Shown here: positions 5,433-14,544 of the stretch, one piece after another
Position numbering within the stretch: the stretch's first letter is position 1
Layout: each line of letters opens with the position of its first letter
IMG/VR virus record: IMGVR_UViG_3300031456_000003
Location: 1 to 50,078 of that record
Direction: 5' to 3' (one strand)
DNA from: a virus
Length of the DNA stretch: 50,078 nucleotides
Program-made: the position numbers and the translations under genes
Notes under the pieces: generated by a model
Database searches by the model: none
The model's input: the letters and a program-made list of their open reading frames with translations, nothing else
What the model was told of the DNA's origin: nothing

Positions 5433-5722
5433 TTAAACCCTCGATTTATAATTTCTGCATTTCGGCACCATGTGTCAAATTCCGACTTTCTGACGAAATT
5501 ACCATTTTCTATTAGGCCTCTAATGGTTTTAAGTTCACCGTCAATTGCAACAAACTTCTCGCGCGATTGGTCGCGATCACTGGTCAAATTCGATATAAAT
5601 GAGCCAACGCCATAGGCTGAGGCCGCGACAAAGCACAATAGAGTGAGGGCGGCCAATATCGGGAGGCTGCCCTTTGTTAGATCAATCTGGCTTTTGGGGC
5701 TTCCGGGAAGCTTGGCCATCAT
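5414..5722 (-). CDS. Membrane protein with coiled coil, holin/spanin-like, 102 aa
   Basis: One membrane segment (about residues 20-45) is followed by a charged helical stretch and a C-terminal F-x-x-W-C-x-N-A-E-x-x-N-x-G-x-K-C motif. That ending is common in small phage proteins next to endolysins. The topology (short N-terminus, one TM, long helix) fits an inner-membrane spanin or a holin helper. The ATG overlaps the stop of the preceding gene by 4 nt. Role inferred from position and topology. Confidence 0.75.
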   Translation of the reverse strand: MMAKLPGSPKSQIDLTKGSLPILAALTLLCFVAASAYGVGSFISNLTSDRDQSREKFVAIDGELKTIRGLIENGNFVRKSEFDTWCRNAEIINRGFKCGNTR

Positions 5723-6039
5723 GGCGATCCAAACCAGTCATCAAAAATGGTGCCTGTTGGCGCTGATTTTAGGTTGCTCTTTGGCCTAGTTCTAAGGGCG
5801 TCATCAATGCGAAGCTCGCAGAAATGGGCCTCCTGGGCTCTACCCTGATGGATATAATGATAGCGGCCATATAAAAGTGAGCATGCTATGATTATGGCAA
5901 ATAATAGCCATCGGCCCCAATATTCTGAAGCTAGGTAAAATACCAAGCCCAATAATTTAATTATCAGGCTATACCCAATGTCCAAACCCATTTGAACGAA
6001 TTTGGCTATCGGGAGAAACCCTAATAAGAATGTGATCAT
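5719..6039 (-). CDS. Membrane protein, possible holin, 106 aa
   Basis: Two to three hydrophobic segments lie within residues 1-60, followed by a polar basic tail of about 45 residues. It sits directly downstream of the endolysin (4-nt overlap) and upstream of another membrane protein, the usual place for a holin. No specific holin family is recognised. Confidence 0.7.
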   Translation of the reverse strand: MITFLLGFLPIAKFVQMGLDIGYSLIIKLLGLVFYLASEYWGRWLLFAIIIACSLLYGRYHYIHQGRAQEAHFCELRIDDALRTRPKSNLKSAPTGTIFDDWFGSP

Positions 6040-7256
6040 TTCACTTCCTTATATGGGCCTTGATAATCCCCATGCTTATAGGCTTTTACGGCTGCCTTGA
6101 TTATATTCCTGAGAATGAGCCAACCTGCTATGGCTGCAATAATAACCAATAGCCAGCCATTATTTGCTGCCCATTGGACAGCGGGCCTAAATGTATCTAT
6201 GACGGGCTGGTATTGCGTGACCAGTTCGGGGAATGAGCCTGAAACGCTAGAGGTTCCGCCCGTGACTAAGGCCCCCAAGCCAAACCAGCTTAATAGCCTC
6301 TGGCCATAAGTGGCCTGCGTAACCAGCGGATCGCCTGCTTGGTGTAAGTCGCTAGCTGTGATATCAGCGCGTTCCGCCTGGATATTTGGCGCGTTTTCCA
6401 GGGTTGGCCAATAATCGGTTAGCCAGACACCGGGCTTGCCAGCCATATTATGGTCCGTCTGGAAAGCGGCAACTGCCCTTGAGGTGTTAGCCCCATATAT
6501 ACCGTCAATAGAGCCTGCCTGATAACCCTTCGCTCTAAGGGCGCTTTGAAGGCGTTTAACCTCATCTCCAGAGCTTCCCTCAGCCAACGAGCCAGATTCA
6601 ACCGGATTAGCGTCTTTCTCGCCTTCGTCAGAGAATGCCTTTTTAATGCGCGCATACCAACTTTTCCTATCGCTCATTCCGTTTGGTTGAATATTCCGTT
6701 TTGGGTTTCCGCCATTTATTCCGCGTGAGACTGCTAAAATATCGTCTTTATCAGCCCAATCATTCAATTTCAAATCAGACCAATAATGGGTAGCGAGCTG
6801 GATACTAATATTTGGTTCTCCAGCCTGATCAGGGTTGCTTACTAAATCAATCCCAACCTTATCGCCATATTCTTTATAGGCCCCCTTTCCGGTAATTTGG
6901 AAAACGCCCCTGCCTCGATATTTATAACCATCGCCTGGGTTATCATTCCCAAGCCGGCCACCATAGGTTTTATTAAATATGGCTTGGGGCTTATGCGCGT
7001 ATGCCCTAGCCTCGGAAATTGATTTAAAATATTTATGGAAAGTCTTTAATAAGCCCTCAGGGGAATAATTTCCATTTTCCTCTTTTATCGTAAATCCGCC
7101 CGTTTCAGCGGCGGCTTGGGCGAGAAAATGGATAATTCGGAGCTTATTTTCTGTAATTCCCGCTTGGGTTAAATTAGATTCATATCCAATGATAGCCTCT
7201 AAATACCCATATTTAGCATTTGGAAATAACTTTTGCAGTTCGCTTAAATTCAGCAT
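6036..7256 (-). CDS. Endolysin: GH19 chitinase/lysozyme-like domain, peptidoglycan-binding domain and C-terminal TM, 406 aa
   Basis: Residues 1 to about 205 are a glycoside hydrolase 19 domain: A-A-E-T-G-G-F with the likely catalytic Glu51, and the typical Y-R-G-R-G-x-x-Q-I-T-G block near 112-123. Residues about 222-285 are a PG_binding_1 repeat (G-D-E-V-K-R-L-Q, then D-G-I-Y-G). A linker of about 80 residues leads to a membrane segment at about 367-386 and a basic tail. A C-terminal anchor is unusual for an endolysin and suggests it is held at the inner membrane before lysis. It opens the lysis block, right after a terminator. Confidence 0.9.
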   Translation of the reverse strand: MLNLSELQKLFPNAKYGYLEAIIGYESNLTQAGITENKLRIIHFLAQAAAETGGFTIKEENGNYSPEGLLKTFHKYFKSISEARAYAHKPQAIFNKTYGGRLGNDNPGDGYKYRGRGVFQITGKGAYKEYGDKVGIDLVSNPDQAGEPNISIQLATHYWSDLKLNDWADKDDILAVSRGINGGNPKRNIQPNGMSDRKSWYARIKKAFSDEGEKDANPVESGSLAEGSSGDEVKRLQSALRAKGYQAGSIDGIYGANTSRAVAAFQTDHNMAGKPGVWLTDYWPTLENAPNIQAERADITASDLHQAGDPLVTQATYGQRLLSWFGLGALVTGGTSSVSGSFPELVTQYQPVIDTFRPAVQWAANNGWLLVIIAAIAGWLILRNIIKAAVKAYKHGDYQGPYKEVK

Positions 7257-7257
7257 T

Positions 7258-7284
7258 AAAAAAGCCCGGCTTTTGACCGGGCTT
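7258..7284 (-). terminator. Intrinsic terminator after the ejection-protein operon
   Basis: On the minus strand AAGCCCGG pairs with CCGGGCTT around a 7-nt loop, followed by six T. It lies between the 7290-9035 gene and the endolysin, whose start codon follows the T-run. It should reduce lysis-gene transcription unless late transcription is antiterminated. Confidence 0.85.
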
Positions 7285-7289
7285 ACCTC

Positions 7290-9035
7290 TTATTTTTCTA
7301 TCCTGGCTTTTGTTCTTTCGGCTTGAACTAGTTCCCTAATTCGAGCTGTGCTCATTCCCCTTTGAGCCCTTGGCCCCTCGCCATAGGAGGTTAATAAACT
7401 CTTGATTTTGGAAGGGCTCATATCGGTATGGCGTGCTGCCCTCGATACAAATTCCTCCCTATCCTCAGAAGTCCATTTCGAGGGCTGATTTCCTGATTTT
7501 GTGCTGATATCCTCCGATATCTGCATTACGCCGCGCCGCTCTGTTGGCGTATATCCCGCCTTGGTTCCCGGCGTGGCAAATCGGGCCTCATTCGGCCCTG
7601 GATTATCTGGCGTGACTTTAGCTGGGATTTTCCCGCTATTTAGCAGCATTTCCCTAGCGGATGGCGGATTAGCATCGGCTTTTACAATGTCGGTTTGGGC
7701 CTTAATCTGAGCTAATTTTCTATCCGAATTGATTTCCCGCCAGGCCTCTTGGCCCTTTTTCGATTCATTAAAGCGCCTAAACTGCGCTTGCGTAATCGGG
7801 CTTTTGGTTTTCTTAAATGCGGGAGTTTCATCGGCCTGAGCCTGTTTAGGCTCTACCTTTGCCTTTGGCTGTGTGGGAGCCTCTGAGGGCTCTGGAGCCG
7901 GCTTGGCTTTGGCCTGAGCTACGGGAGCCGAAACTGGTTCGCTTGGCTGTACGGGCTTCTCTGCGGCTTGTACGGGCTTTGGCTCTACTGGCTGAGCTTT
8001 GGGGGTCTGCACTGGCTCGGTAGGAGGAGTCTGCCTTGGCGCTGGAGCTGGCTCTGGCCTAGCTGCGTTTACCTTTGGCCGCAAGTCATCTGGCGACATA
8101 CCAAGTCTATAGGCCAATTGATCTTCGAAAGCCCTTTGGCCTTGTTCGCTTTGGGCTTGGCCCCTAAGCATCGGCTTGCTGGCGATTGGAACCTTTTCAG
8201 TTATGCTTGGCTGGTCTGGCGCGCCGCGAAATTGCCTGTAGCCATCTTTAATTAATTCACCCGCCGCATGCGTGCCCATAGCCATTGGAGCCGCCATAGC
8301 TGCGCCTAAGCCAGCTCGTTTAGCGCCTTGGCTAATTCGTTCCGGGTCGCCTAATTCCCTACTGTCAAATTTCGGATCAAAATAGCCTTGAACGCCGCCA
8401 ACAATTCCGCCAGCCGCCGCGCCTCTTAAGCCTGTGCCTACCACGCGAGCTAATTGGCCACCTTTTGAAGCTGGCGCAAAAGCGGCGATTGCGGGGCCTG
8501 CTACATATGGCAGATAATCGTCAATCATTTGAGTCGCCGGCTTTTGATCCTCAACCAGCATATTCGCCTCAGTTTGCCTTTTATTATAAAGGTCACCTAG
8601 GCTGAGGTTTCGGGGGTTATTCTGGCCTGTGGCTATATCATAAGCCGCGCTTACAAACGGGACCACGCCATGAGGCATGAGCGATATGCGCGCCGCAGCT
8701 CGCTTAGCTGTAGGCTCTGCGTCGCCTATGGGGGCTGAGCCATAGCGCCGAATGGCTTCTTCCATGTCAGGCGACACATTGCGCCTGTCCTGGAGGTTTC
8801 CACTCTCTGTCGGTTGATATGGCGTTCCCCTGGGTTGGGGTTGGGAATCGTCATAAACAAATGGATTATCTTGCTCATGCTGGAGCTGATTGGCCTCGGC
8901 TTGCTCAGTTCCGCCCATGCCGAGAAAATCAATTACGTCAGATAGCGCTCTATCAAATCCATATGGTTCTTGAGCCTGAGCCGGCTGTGCCTGTTGGGGA
9001 GGCGCTACATTCGGCCCAAGTGGACCACCAAACAT
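7290..9035 (-). CDS. Probable DNA ejection (internal virion) protein, 581 aa
   Basis: The N-terminal part is low-complexity Pro/Gln/Ala. A glycine/alanine-rich hydrophobic section (about 150-240) could cross or insert in a membrane. Then come about 130 residues of Pro/Ala/Lys/Glu linker and a basic C-terminal helical region. P22-like ejection proteins (gp16, gp20) have this character, and the gene follows two other candidates in the same operon. The assignment rests on position and composition, not on a specific motif. Confidence 0.7.
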   Translation of the reverse strand: MFGGPLGPNVAPPQQAQPAQAQEPYGFDRALSDVIDFLGMGGTEQAEANQLQHEQDNPFVYDDSQPQPRGTPYQPTESGNLQDRRNVSPDMEEAIRRYGSAPIGDAEPTAKRAAARISLMPHGVVPFVSAAYDIATGQNNPRNLSLGDLYNKRQTEANMLVEDQKPATQMIDDYLPYVAGPAIAAFAPASKGGQLARVVGTGLRGAAAGGIVGGVQGYFDPKFDSRELGDPERISQGAKRAGLGAAMAAPMAMGTHAAGELIKDGYRQFRGAPDQPSITEKVPIASKPMLRGQAQSEQGQRAFEDQLAYRLGMSPDDLRPKVNAARPEPAPAPRQTPPTEPVQTPKAQPVEPKPVQAAEKPVQPSEPVSAPVAQAKAKPAPEPSEAPTQPKAKVEPKQAQADETPAFKKTKSPITQAQFRRFNESKKGQEAWREINSDRKLAQIKAQTDIVKADANPPSAREMLLNSGKIPAKVTPDNPGPNEARFATPGTKAGYTPTERRGVMQISEDISTKSGNQPSKWTSEDREEFVSRAARHTDMSPSKIKSLLTSYGEGPRAQRGMSTARIRELVQAERTKARIEK

Positions 9036-9056
9036 TTACTACTCTTTGCCTTTATT

Positions 9057-9109
9057 TTGACATATATATGTGAGAACAGCTTATTTCCGCTATCTATGGA
9101 GCCCCTAAA
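9057..9109 (+). promoter_or_regulatory. Promoter and ribosome site for the plus-strand insert genes
   Basis: A consensus TTGACA (9057-9062) is followed about 17 nt later by a TTATTT-type -10. A GGAG lies 8 nt before the ATG at 9110. It points against the surrounding late operon, as expected for a moron-type gene with its own promoter. The -10 is weak. Confidence 0.45.
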
Positions 9110-9301
9110 ATGTCTGAATTCGCCACATTAACTTTCGTCCAATGCGAACGAGATGGCGAGCGGGTAGACGGGGCGACGCCGCACTATGAACCAAAGGTTA
9201 AACCCCAACAGGAAGAAACAGGCAAAGTAACGCTTGTTCACCTATTGGGGCTTGTCTTTCTATCTGTTATGAGCATTCTAGCTTATAACCTTGGCGCTTA
9301 G
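9110..9301 (+). CDS. Small C-terminal membrane protein, moron-like, 63 aa
   Basis: About 38 polar residues are followed by one membrane segment (about 41-60) ending N-L-G-A. It is the only plus-strand gene in the 5-30 kb late region, has GGAG upstream, and is preceded by a TTGACA box. Oppositely oriented genes with private promoters in late operons are often expressed in the prophage (morons). Nothing in the sequence shows what it does; superinfection exclusion is one guess. Confidence 0.7.
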   Translation: MSEFATLTFVQCERDGERVDGATPHYEPKVKPQQEETGKVTLVHLLGLVFLSVMSILAYNLGA

Positions 9302-9357
9302 CCTGAGAACTTAGCCCTTATTCGGGGCTTAACTTGAAGCTTCTAACTTTCTTCGCA

Positions 9358-9468
9358 ATGTATCAACTAAGCATATTTGTTTCGCTTGGTATCATGTGCT
9401 TGCTTTACGCCATTTCGCCATGGCTGCTTATGGCGGTACTTTTTGGCGTTGGGCTGCTTAAGGCATAG
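9358..9468 (+). CDS. Very small hydrophobic protein, 36 aa
   Basis: Follows the 63-aa gene on the same strand. Nearly the whole product is hydrophobic, enough for one or two membrane passes. Its 3' end overlaps the convergent ejection-protein gene by 11 nt. No Shine-Dalgarno is visible, so the call is tentative. A short hairpin at about 9311-9332 precedes it. Confidence 0.4.
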   Translation: MYQLSIFVSLGIMCLLYAISPWLLMAVLFGVGLLKA

Positions 9469-12139
9469 AGGGCGCGGGCAATGCTCGCGCCTTTTGCCTG
9501 TCTTGGCCCTCGATTTGCTGATTAAGCGCTTGGCCGAATACCGTTAGGGCTTGCTGCGTATCAGGATCAAGTTTCTGAGCCTTGGCTAGAGCCGGGAGGC
9601 GTTTGGCATATTGAGCCATGATCCTAGCATTTGAGGCCGCTGTATTCCCAACTTTTAATTGGGCTTTCATAAGCGCTTCATTCCAAGATAAAAATGCCTT
9701 AGAGGTAAATAATTTACCGGCTAATGCACCTCCACCTAGCATAAATACGGCATTCATCGGATTTGACAAACTGGCTAGGCCAATCGCGCTATAGGCCGAA
9801 CCGGAAAAATTCTTGGTTTGCTCATAGTATTTCATGCGATTAACCACTCTGGCTAAATTGTCTAATCTAGTAGCCACTCCAGCATCCAAGCCTTTTGTCA
9901 TGAATTCCCGACCTCCCGGCGCGCTCATAATCGCGTTGTAGTCGGTTGCCCAATTATTCCAATTAAAAATGCTTTCTGCGGCTACCGCACCGGGCCTTTT
10001 CGAGCCTAATTGGCCTATCACATGCCCGCGAAATGAATTTAATTCATCGGGCCTTAATGTGCCTGCTATTTCCCGTAACATGCCGGGATTAGCTGTCTTT
10101 TCCTTTAAACCAGTGATGATTTTTCGCGCCGCTTCATTAGGATTTTTCGCATCAAGCACATTCATGAATTTATCCATTCGCGCTTGACCTTGGCGGAAAT
10201 ACCTATCTGCCCTGCGAAATTCGTAGAGGCCCGCATCAGCTTCTCTAGCCTGAGAAATTGGGATTCTATCGGGCCCTGTGCTACGCGTCCTGATCCAAGC
10301 CCGATTAGATAAATCGGTAAGGCCCGCTTCCATATCTTTGGAGGCAGCCGAATAAAGCCGGTTTAGTTGCGTGCGATCTAGGCTTGTTTCGAAATTCCCG
10401 AAATTAGATAATGCCCTGCCAATTTCTGTTCTAATGCTGCGAAGCTCGGCTAAATTCGTATGCGTTCTAGCTCGCATAATTCTAGCCGCTAGAGGCCCGC
10501 CAATTGTACCTTGGCCGGCAATTTGATTGGCTGTTTCCCCTCTGATTTGGCGCATTGTGTCCTGCATGTTCTTCCAACCAATTTGGTTGGAATTCATAGA
10601 TTCATTTGTGCGCAATCCTTTGGGGATTCTTTGCCATGCATTTTCATAAAGCGCCTCAGCTCTAGTTTTAAAGCTCGTTTGCTGAGAAGGGGCTTCGATT
10701 ATGCGCTGGCGTTCTGCGGCTGTTAAATCCTCAACATTGGTTCGCCTTAGTCCGATTTGGTCTAGGGGCCTTGCGGCTGGAACAACCGCGCCTCTGGCGG
10801 TGACCACCCTTCCGCCACCCTCAGCCGTTCGAATTGGTTCCGCCGCAATAGCATTTTCGGCCTGGCCCTCGGTCAAGCGCTGAGCTGCTTTAACGGATTG
10901 GTAAGGCTCAATGCCCAAAGGCCTAACGGGGCCCTGAGGCCCAACCGGAGTGCCGCGAAGCGTTCCGGGCTCAATATCGCTTACGCCCGCGCCTCGATAG
11001 CGCTCTAGGCCCCTTTGCACCAATGAACCGGCTGCTTCTTCTGTGGCCGGCGCGCCTAAATCCCTAGCAAGTTTGGCTTGCGCATCTCGCGCTTGCACTT
11101 CTGCCGTAGTTTTTGGCCCCTTAACGGTTCCGCCAACAACTGGAATTTCTTCCACGGTTCGCATTGCTCTGGCGGTTCCCGTGCTGCCTAATGCGGGGGA
11201 GAAAGGTTCCATTTCCAAATCGCGAAAGGCTTGAATATCCCTCAATCTCTCAGGAATGGTTTGGATATTTTCAGGCAGGCCAATTACCGGCGGCTGATTT
11301 GCGCTAGGCTTCAATTTGCCGGCTTGCATATTGTCCGCATAGCCTTGTAAGCCTTTGCCAGCCCTGCCTACCATAGCAGGCAGCCTAATGGCGCTTTCTG
11401 TGCCCGCTACTGCTCCCGGCGTTCTGGAGGCCCCCTCAAGGCTTTCGCCTGTCCCGCGAATAGCGGCGGCTAATGTGCCTCTAGGGCTGGCTCGCATTGC
11501 ATCGATTGTAGCGCCAATTGCACTAGGTTCTTGCACATAACGGCTAGCCATTTTAGTTCCAGGGCGCAATGGTCCTGAAATAATTGCGCCGGGTATACGG
11601 CCAGCAACGCGAGCTGGCGCGCCTAATGCGGATAATGCCGGAACGCCTAAAGAGGCCTCGCCAACATCAGCCACAGTTTGCAATGCTCCAGCATTGGCCC
11701 TAGCAAAATCAGATTCAGATTGCTGAAAGTTCTTGCCGGCATTTTCATTTAATAAGCCAGTTGCATCGCCAATGCCGTATTTGCCACCTGTTGCCATGCG
11801 AATAGGCAAAGAAAGCCCAAATGAAGCAGCGTCTACAACTCTCTGGCCCATGCCTCGATTAGCTAGGCGCTTTTCATCGGCTTTTTGTGCCTCGCGAATA
11901 GGGGCGTCTTTTGCATTGAGCGCATTTAATCTGTCCGCATTTTTCGGATCATTAGAATCAAATTCGCCCTGCTCATCCGAGACGTAAAGCGGGACTCGCG
12001 GGCCTGTAGCCGGAGCGCTAGAAGTGGCGCTTGCCGGAACAAGGCCGCGCTTGCGGGCCTCGTCTAGCAAGCCTTTCTTATCTTCCGGCAAAATGCCGCG
12101 CTTTTCCGCCTCTAATAAAAGCTCTAGCTTATCAGCCAT
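9458..12139 (-). CDS. Large DNA ejection protein (P22 gp16/gp20-like role), 893 aa
   Basis: A long Ala/Gly/Arg-rich, largely helical protein. The N-terminal motif L-L-x-E-A-x-x-R-G-I-L-P-x-x-x-x-x-L-L is repeated once within the first 35 residues, a short repeat seen in phage internal proteins. It forms a tight operon with the 396-aa and gp7-like genes (adjacent or overlapping stops and starts), matching the P22 order gp7-gp20-gp16. It would leave the capsid with the DNA and form the conduit across the envelope. No catalytic motif was found. Confidence 0.78.
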   Translation of the reverse strand: MADKLELLLEAEKRGILPEDKKGLLDEARKRGLVPASATSSAPATGPRVPLYVSDEQGEFDSNDPKNADRLNALNAKDAPIREAQKADEKRLANRGMGQRVVDAASFGLSLPIRMATGGKYGIGDATGLLNENAGKNFQQSESDFARANAGALQTVADVGEASLGVPALSALGAPARVAGRIPGAIISGPLRPGTKMASRYVQEPSAIGATIDAMRASPRGTLAAAIRGTGESLEGASRTPGAVAGTESAIRLPAMVGRAGKGLQGYADNMQAGKLKPSANQPPVIGLPENIQTIPERLRDIQAFRDLEMEPFSPALGSTGTARAMRTVEEIPVVGGTVKGPKTTAEVQARDAQAKLARDLGAPATEEAAGSLVQRGLERYRGAGVSDIEPGTLRGTPVGPQGPVRPLGIEPYQSVKAAQRLTEGQAENAIAAEPIRTAEGGGRVVTARGAVVPAARPLDQIGLRRTNVEDLTAAERQRIIEAPSQQTSFKTRAEALYENAWQRIPKGLRTNESMNSNQIGWKNMQDTMRQIRGETANQIAGQGTIGGPLAARIMRARTHTNLAELRSIRTEIGRALSNFGNFETSLDRTQLNRLYSAASKDMEAGLTDLSNRAWIRTRSTGPDRIPISQAREADAGLYEFRRADRYFRQGQARMDKFMNVLDAKNPNEAARKIITGLKEKTANPGMLREIAGTLRPDELNSFRGHVIGQLGSKRPGAVAAESIFNWNNWATDYNAIMSAPGGREFMTKGLDAGVATRLDNLARVVNRMKYYEQTKNFSGSAYSAIGLASLSNPMNAVFMLGGGALAGKLFTSKAFLSWNEALMKAQLKVGNTAASNARIMAQYAKRLPALAKAQKLDPDTQQALTVFGQALNQQIEGQDRQKARALPAPSMP

Positions 12140-13330
12140 TTACTCATTCAATTGTTTTAATAAATCATCATCAGATAAATGGCCAAAGCTATTAGCTTCG
12201 CCCTCTGGCTGATTGGCCGATTGGGGCGTACCAGCCGGAGAATTAGGCGTCATCCCGCCTTGGATTTGAATTCCTTTAATAGCGGTCTTTCTCGCTTCTG
12301 CCTTATATCTGCGCGTTTGCAAATCATCGCCGGGTTGCGGGAAATAAATCCTATAACTTCTCGCAAACTCTGGCGCGCTAATTTGTGCGCCGCTTCGATG
12401 ATACAAAAGAACGCTAAGGAATTGTTCGGCTTGCTGTAGATATTGCCTCTCAGATTTATTCAGGTAATTGGCCGTGACAAATCCAGGGGTATAATCGCTT
12501 AACGCCAATTGATTGGTTGTCGAGGAAAGTGGACTTTCACCAAATTCACCTAATCGATTCTTTGCGGGGCCAGAGAGCTTTCCTCCGCCGCGCCGATCAA
12601 CAAGCGAGTCTTTTACAGCCTTATTAGCGCTAGTTAGTTCAAGTTCATAGGCTTGGGCTTTGGCTTGTTCTGACGTTAATGGCTTAGCCGCGCCAGCCTT
12701 TGCCTTTGCTGCCTCAGCTCGTAATCGCATAATGTCGCGAATATCGGTTTGATTTGTAACCGTATTTTCATATTGCTTTTCCTGCAAGCCGAATGAACGA
12801 TTAGAATTCGATTGCGCTTGATCGGCTCGCAATTGCTCCGCCTTCATTCGCCGCTCGCTTAATTCATTCTCGATTTGCTGTTGAGTGGATATGCCCTGTT
12901 GATGCAACATGGGCAATTGTTCCATTGTGACGCTTGAGAAGTCATGGCCAGTGCGCTGTTTGATGAGCTGCTTAGCCATTTCCAATTGCTCTGGCGTTTT
13001 AATCTGCTCAGTTAGGCGGCCAAATAACTCATACATTTTGCCAGTTTGCTCAAGTTTGTCATTTGCCATCGTTCTGGCATATGTGCCTTGAGCGCGGCCT
13101 TCTGCGGATTGAGCGCGTAGTTCTCCCGCAACGCTTCGAGCTTCGCCAAAGTTGCCGCCCCTATAGAGGGCAGATTGAGCCCCCTTATAGTTGCCAGCGG
13201 CGGCTAAGCCGCCAGCTTCCTTGAGAACATTTCGCTCATCGGCCGCAATACGATCTTGCGTGCCAGTGCGATATGCATTTAGCGTTTGGGCAAAATCAGG
13301 TACGTCTACAGAGGGTAATGGAGTAGGCAT
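12140..13330 (-). CDS. DNA ejection protein, 396 aa
   Basis: Gln/Ala-rich and helical, with long coiled-coil-prone stretches in residues 40-210. The stop abuts the start of the 893-aa ejection protein and the ATG overlaps the end of the tail-fibre gene. Composition and place correspond to P22 gp20. The exact equivalence to gp16 or gp20 cannot be decided by eye. Confidence 0.75.
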   Translation of the reverse strand: MPTPLPSVDVPDFAQTLNAYRTGTQDRIAADERNVLKEAGGLAAAGNYKGAQSALYRGGNFGEARSVAGELRAQSAEGRAQGTYARTMANDKLEQTGKMYELFGRLTEQIKTPEQLEMAKQLIKQRTGHDFSSVTMEQLPMLHQQGISTQQQIENELSERRMKAEQLRADQAQSNSNRSFGLQEKQYENTVTNQTDIRDIMRLRAEAAKAKAGAAKPLTSEQAKAQAYELELTSANKAVKDSLVDRRGGGKLSGPAKNRLGEFGESPLSSTTNQLALSDYTPGFVTANYLNKSERQYLQQAEQFLSVLLYHRSGAQISAPEFARSYRIYFPQPGDDLQTRRYKAEARKTAIKGIQIQGGMTPNSPAGTPQSANQPEGEANSFGHLSDDDLLKQLNE

Positions 13331-14541
13331 TAGTAATATTCTTCAATGATTATGATTCCGGCCGCGCCATTGCCGCCCGCGAAGGTACCGGCCGCTCCGC
13401 CCGCTCCGCCCGTGCCAACTGTGTAAGTTGTGGCCGCTGGAGCGAGTACAAAAAACTCAAGATATTCGCCAGCGCCACCGCCTGAGCTTTCTTCTGCTCC
13501 GCCACCACCTGAGCCAGTATTCGCCTTTGCGTTAGTGCCAGCCGCGCCATCTTGGCCCGTGCCAGCGCCGCCAAATGGACTTACGCCACCTATGCCGCCT
13601 GTCGCGCCAGCAACGCCGCCATTCCTCGCACCATTCTGGCCATCAATGCGGACGATTAAAACGCCCGTGCCTGTAGCGCCGCCAGTCCCACCCGCTCCCC
13701 CGTTTCCAGCTAAACCAGCCGCCGTTCCGCCGCTTCCGTTGACCGCCGTCCAGCTTCCGAAACTAGTGGTCGTGCCTACAGCGCCGCCATTGGTAACTTC
13801 AGCCGCGCCACCGCCGCCACCGCCAACCATTCGTACCTTGATAAAGCGTACATTCGTGGCGGGTGTATAAGTTTGGGCTGTTCCGGTAGTGAACTTTTGA
13901 ACGGTAGGAACTGGTAAAATAACTTCAGTTATTTTATACCATTCGGCACCATTCGAGAAAATCCCGGTAACAGTATCTTTTAATGTAATGGTTAAGTTGG
14001 TAGATACATCATCAATTGTTTCCGAGCCACTTGGATCAATGATGAGAGAATTTGCAGTTGCGGTTTTCTTAAATACAAAGCCCTTACCATTGCCGACAGA
14101 TGCAGCACTAGGCAAATTAAATGTTATGCTGCCTGATGTAGTGTTGGCTTCATAAGCTTTGCCAGCATCAGCGGCTACTAATGTAACCGGGCTAGATGCG
14201 CTCGTTGTTTGGGTAAATGGAAATTGCGGAGCTGCAAAGCTACTTGTGCTTGTTTCGGTTTCTGCGGCGGCAAGATTGTCATATGTCTGGAGCGTAACCG
14301 CGCCAGCCGTTTGGATGACAACTTTCCAATCAGATGCATCGCCAATATAGATTAATGGGACAAAGCCGCCCGCATCGCATACAACAGGCTGTGCGTGCGG
14401 GGTTGTTCCGCCTTCATTGGAATATACAGTTAGGTTGCTAGTGGTACCCTCTAGATAATGATAAAGTAAAGCACCCGCTTGCGGCACGCCATTGTTATTA
14501 GTTATTTGCCTCCCTGATAGAAAGCTAAGAATAGTCGCCAT
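13330..14541 (-). CDS. Tail fibre/spike protein with glycine-rich C-terminus, 403 aa
   Basis: Residues 1 to about 95 resemble a particle-binding head domain (N-G-V-P-Q-A-G-A-L-L-Y-H-Y-L-E-G start, common in phage tail proteins). The middle is beta-rich. Residues about 235-400 are dominated by G-G-x-G-G repeats, which in other phages form polyglycine sandwich adhesin tips. It is the likely receptor-binding protein. It lies inside the ejection-protein operon. The Gly codons give a GC-rich segment that stands out from its neighbours. Confidence 0.8.
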   Translation of the reverse strand: MATILSFLSGRQITNNNGVPQAGALLYHYLEGTTSNLTVYSNEGGTTPHAQPVVCDAGGFVPLIYIGDASDWKVVIQTAGAVTLQTYDNLAAAETETSTSSFAAPQFPFTQTTSASSPVTLVAADAGKAYEANTTSGSITFNLPSAASVGNGKGFVFKKTATANSLIIDPSGSETIDDVSTNLTITLKDTVTGIFSNGAEWYKITEVILPVPTVQKFTTGTAQTYTPATNVRFIKVRMVGGGGGGAAEVTNGGAVGTTTSFGSWTAVNGSGGTAAGLAGNGGAGGTGGATGTGVLIVRIDGQNGARNGGVAGATGGIGGVSPFGGAGTGQDGAAGTNAKANTGSGGGGAEESSGGGAGEYLEFFVLAPAATTYTVGTGGAGGAAGTFAGGNGAAGIIIIEEYY

Positions 14542-14544
14542 TAA

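Noticed and set aside
13430-13870. Plus-strand 146-aa Pro/Ala-rich frame
   Set aside because: It is the antisense of the glycine-rich part of the tail fibre; repeated Gly codons on one strand give open Pro/Ala frames on the other.
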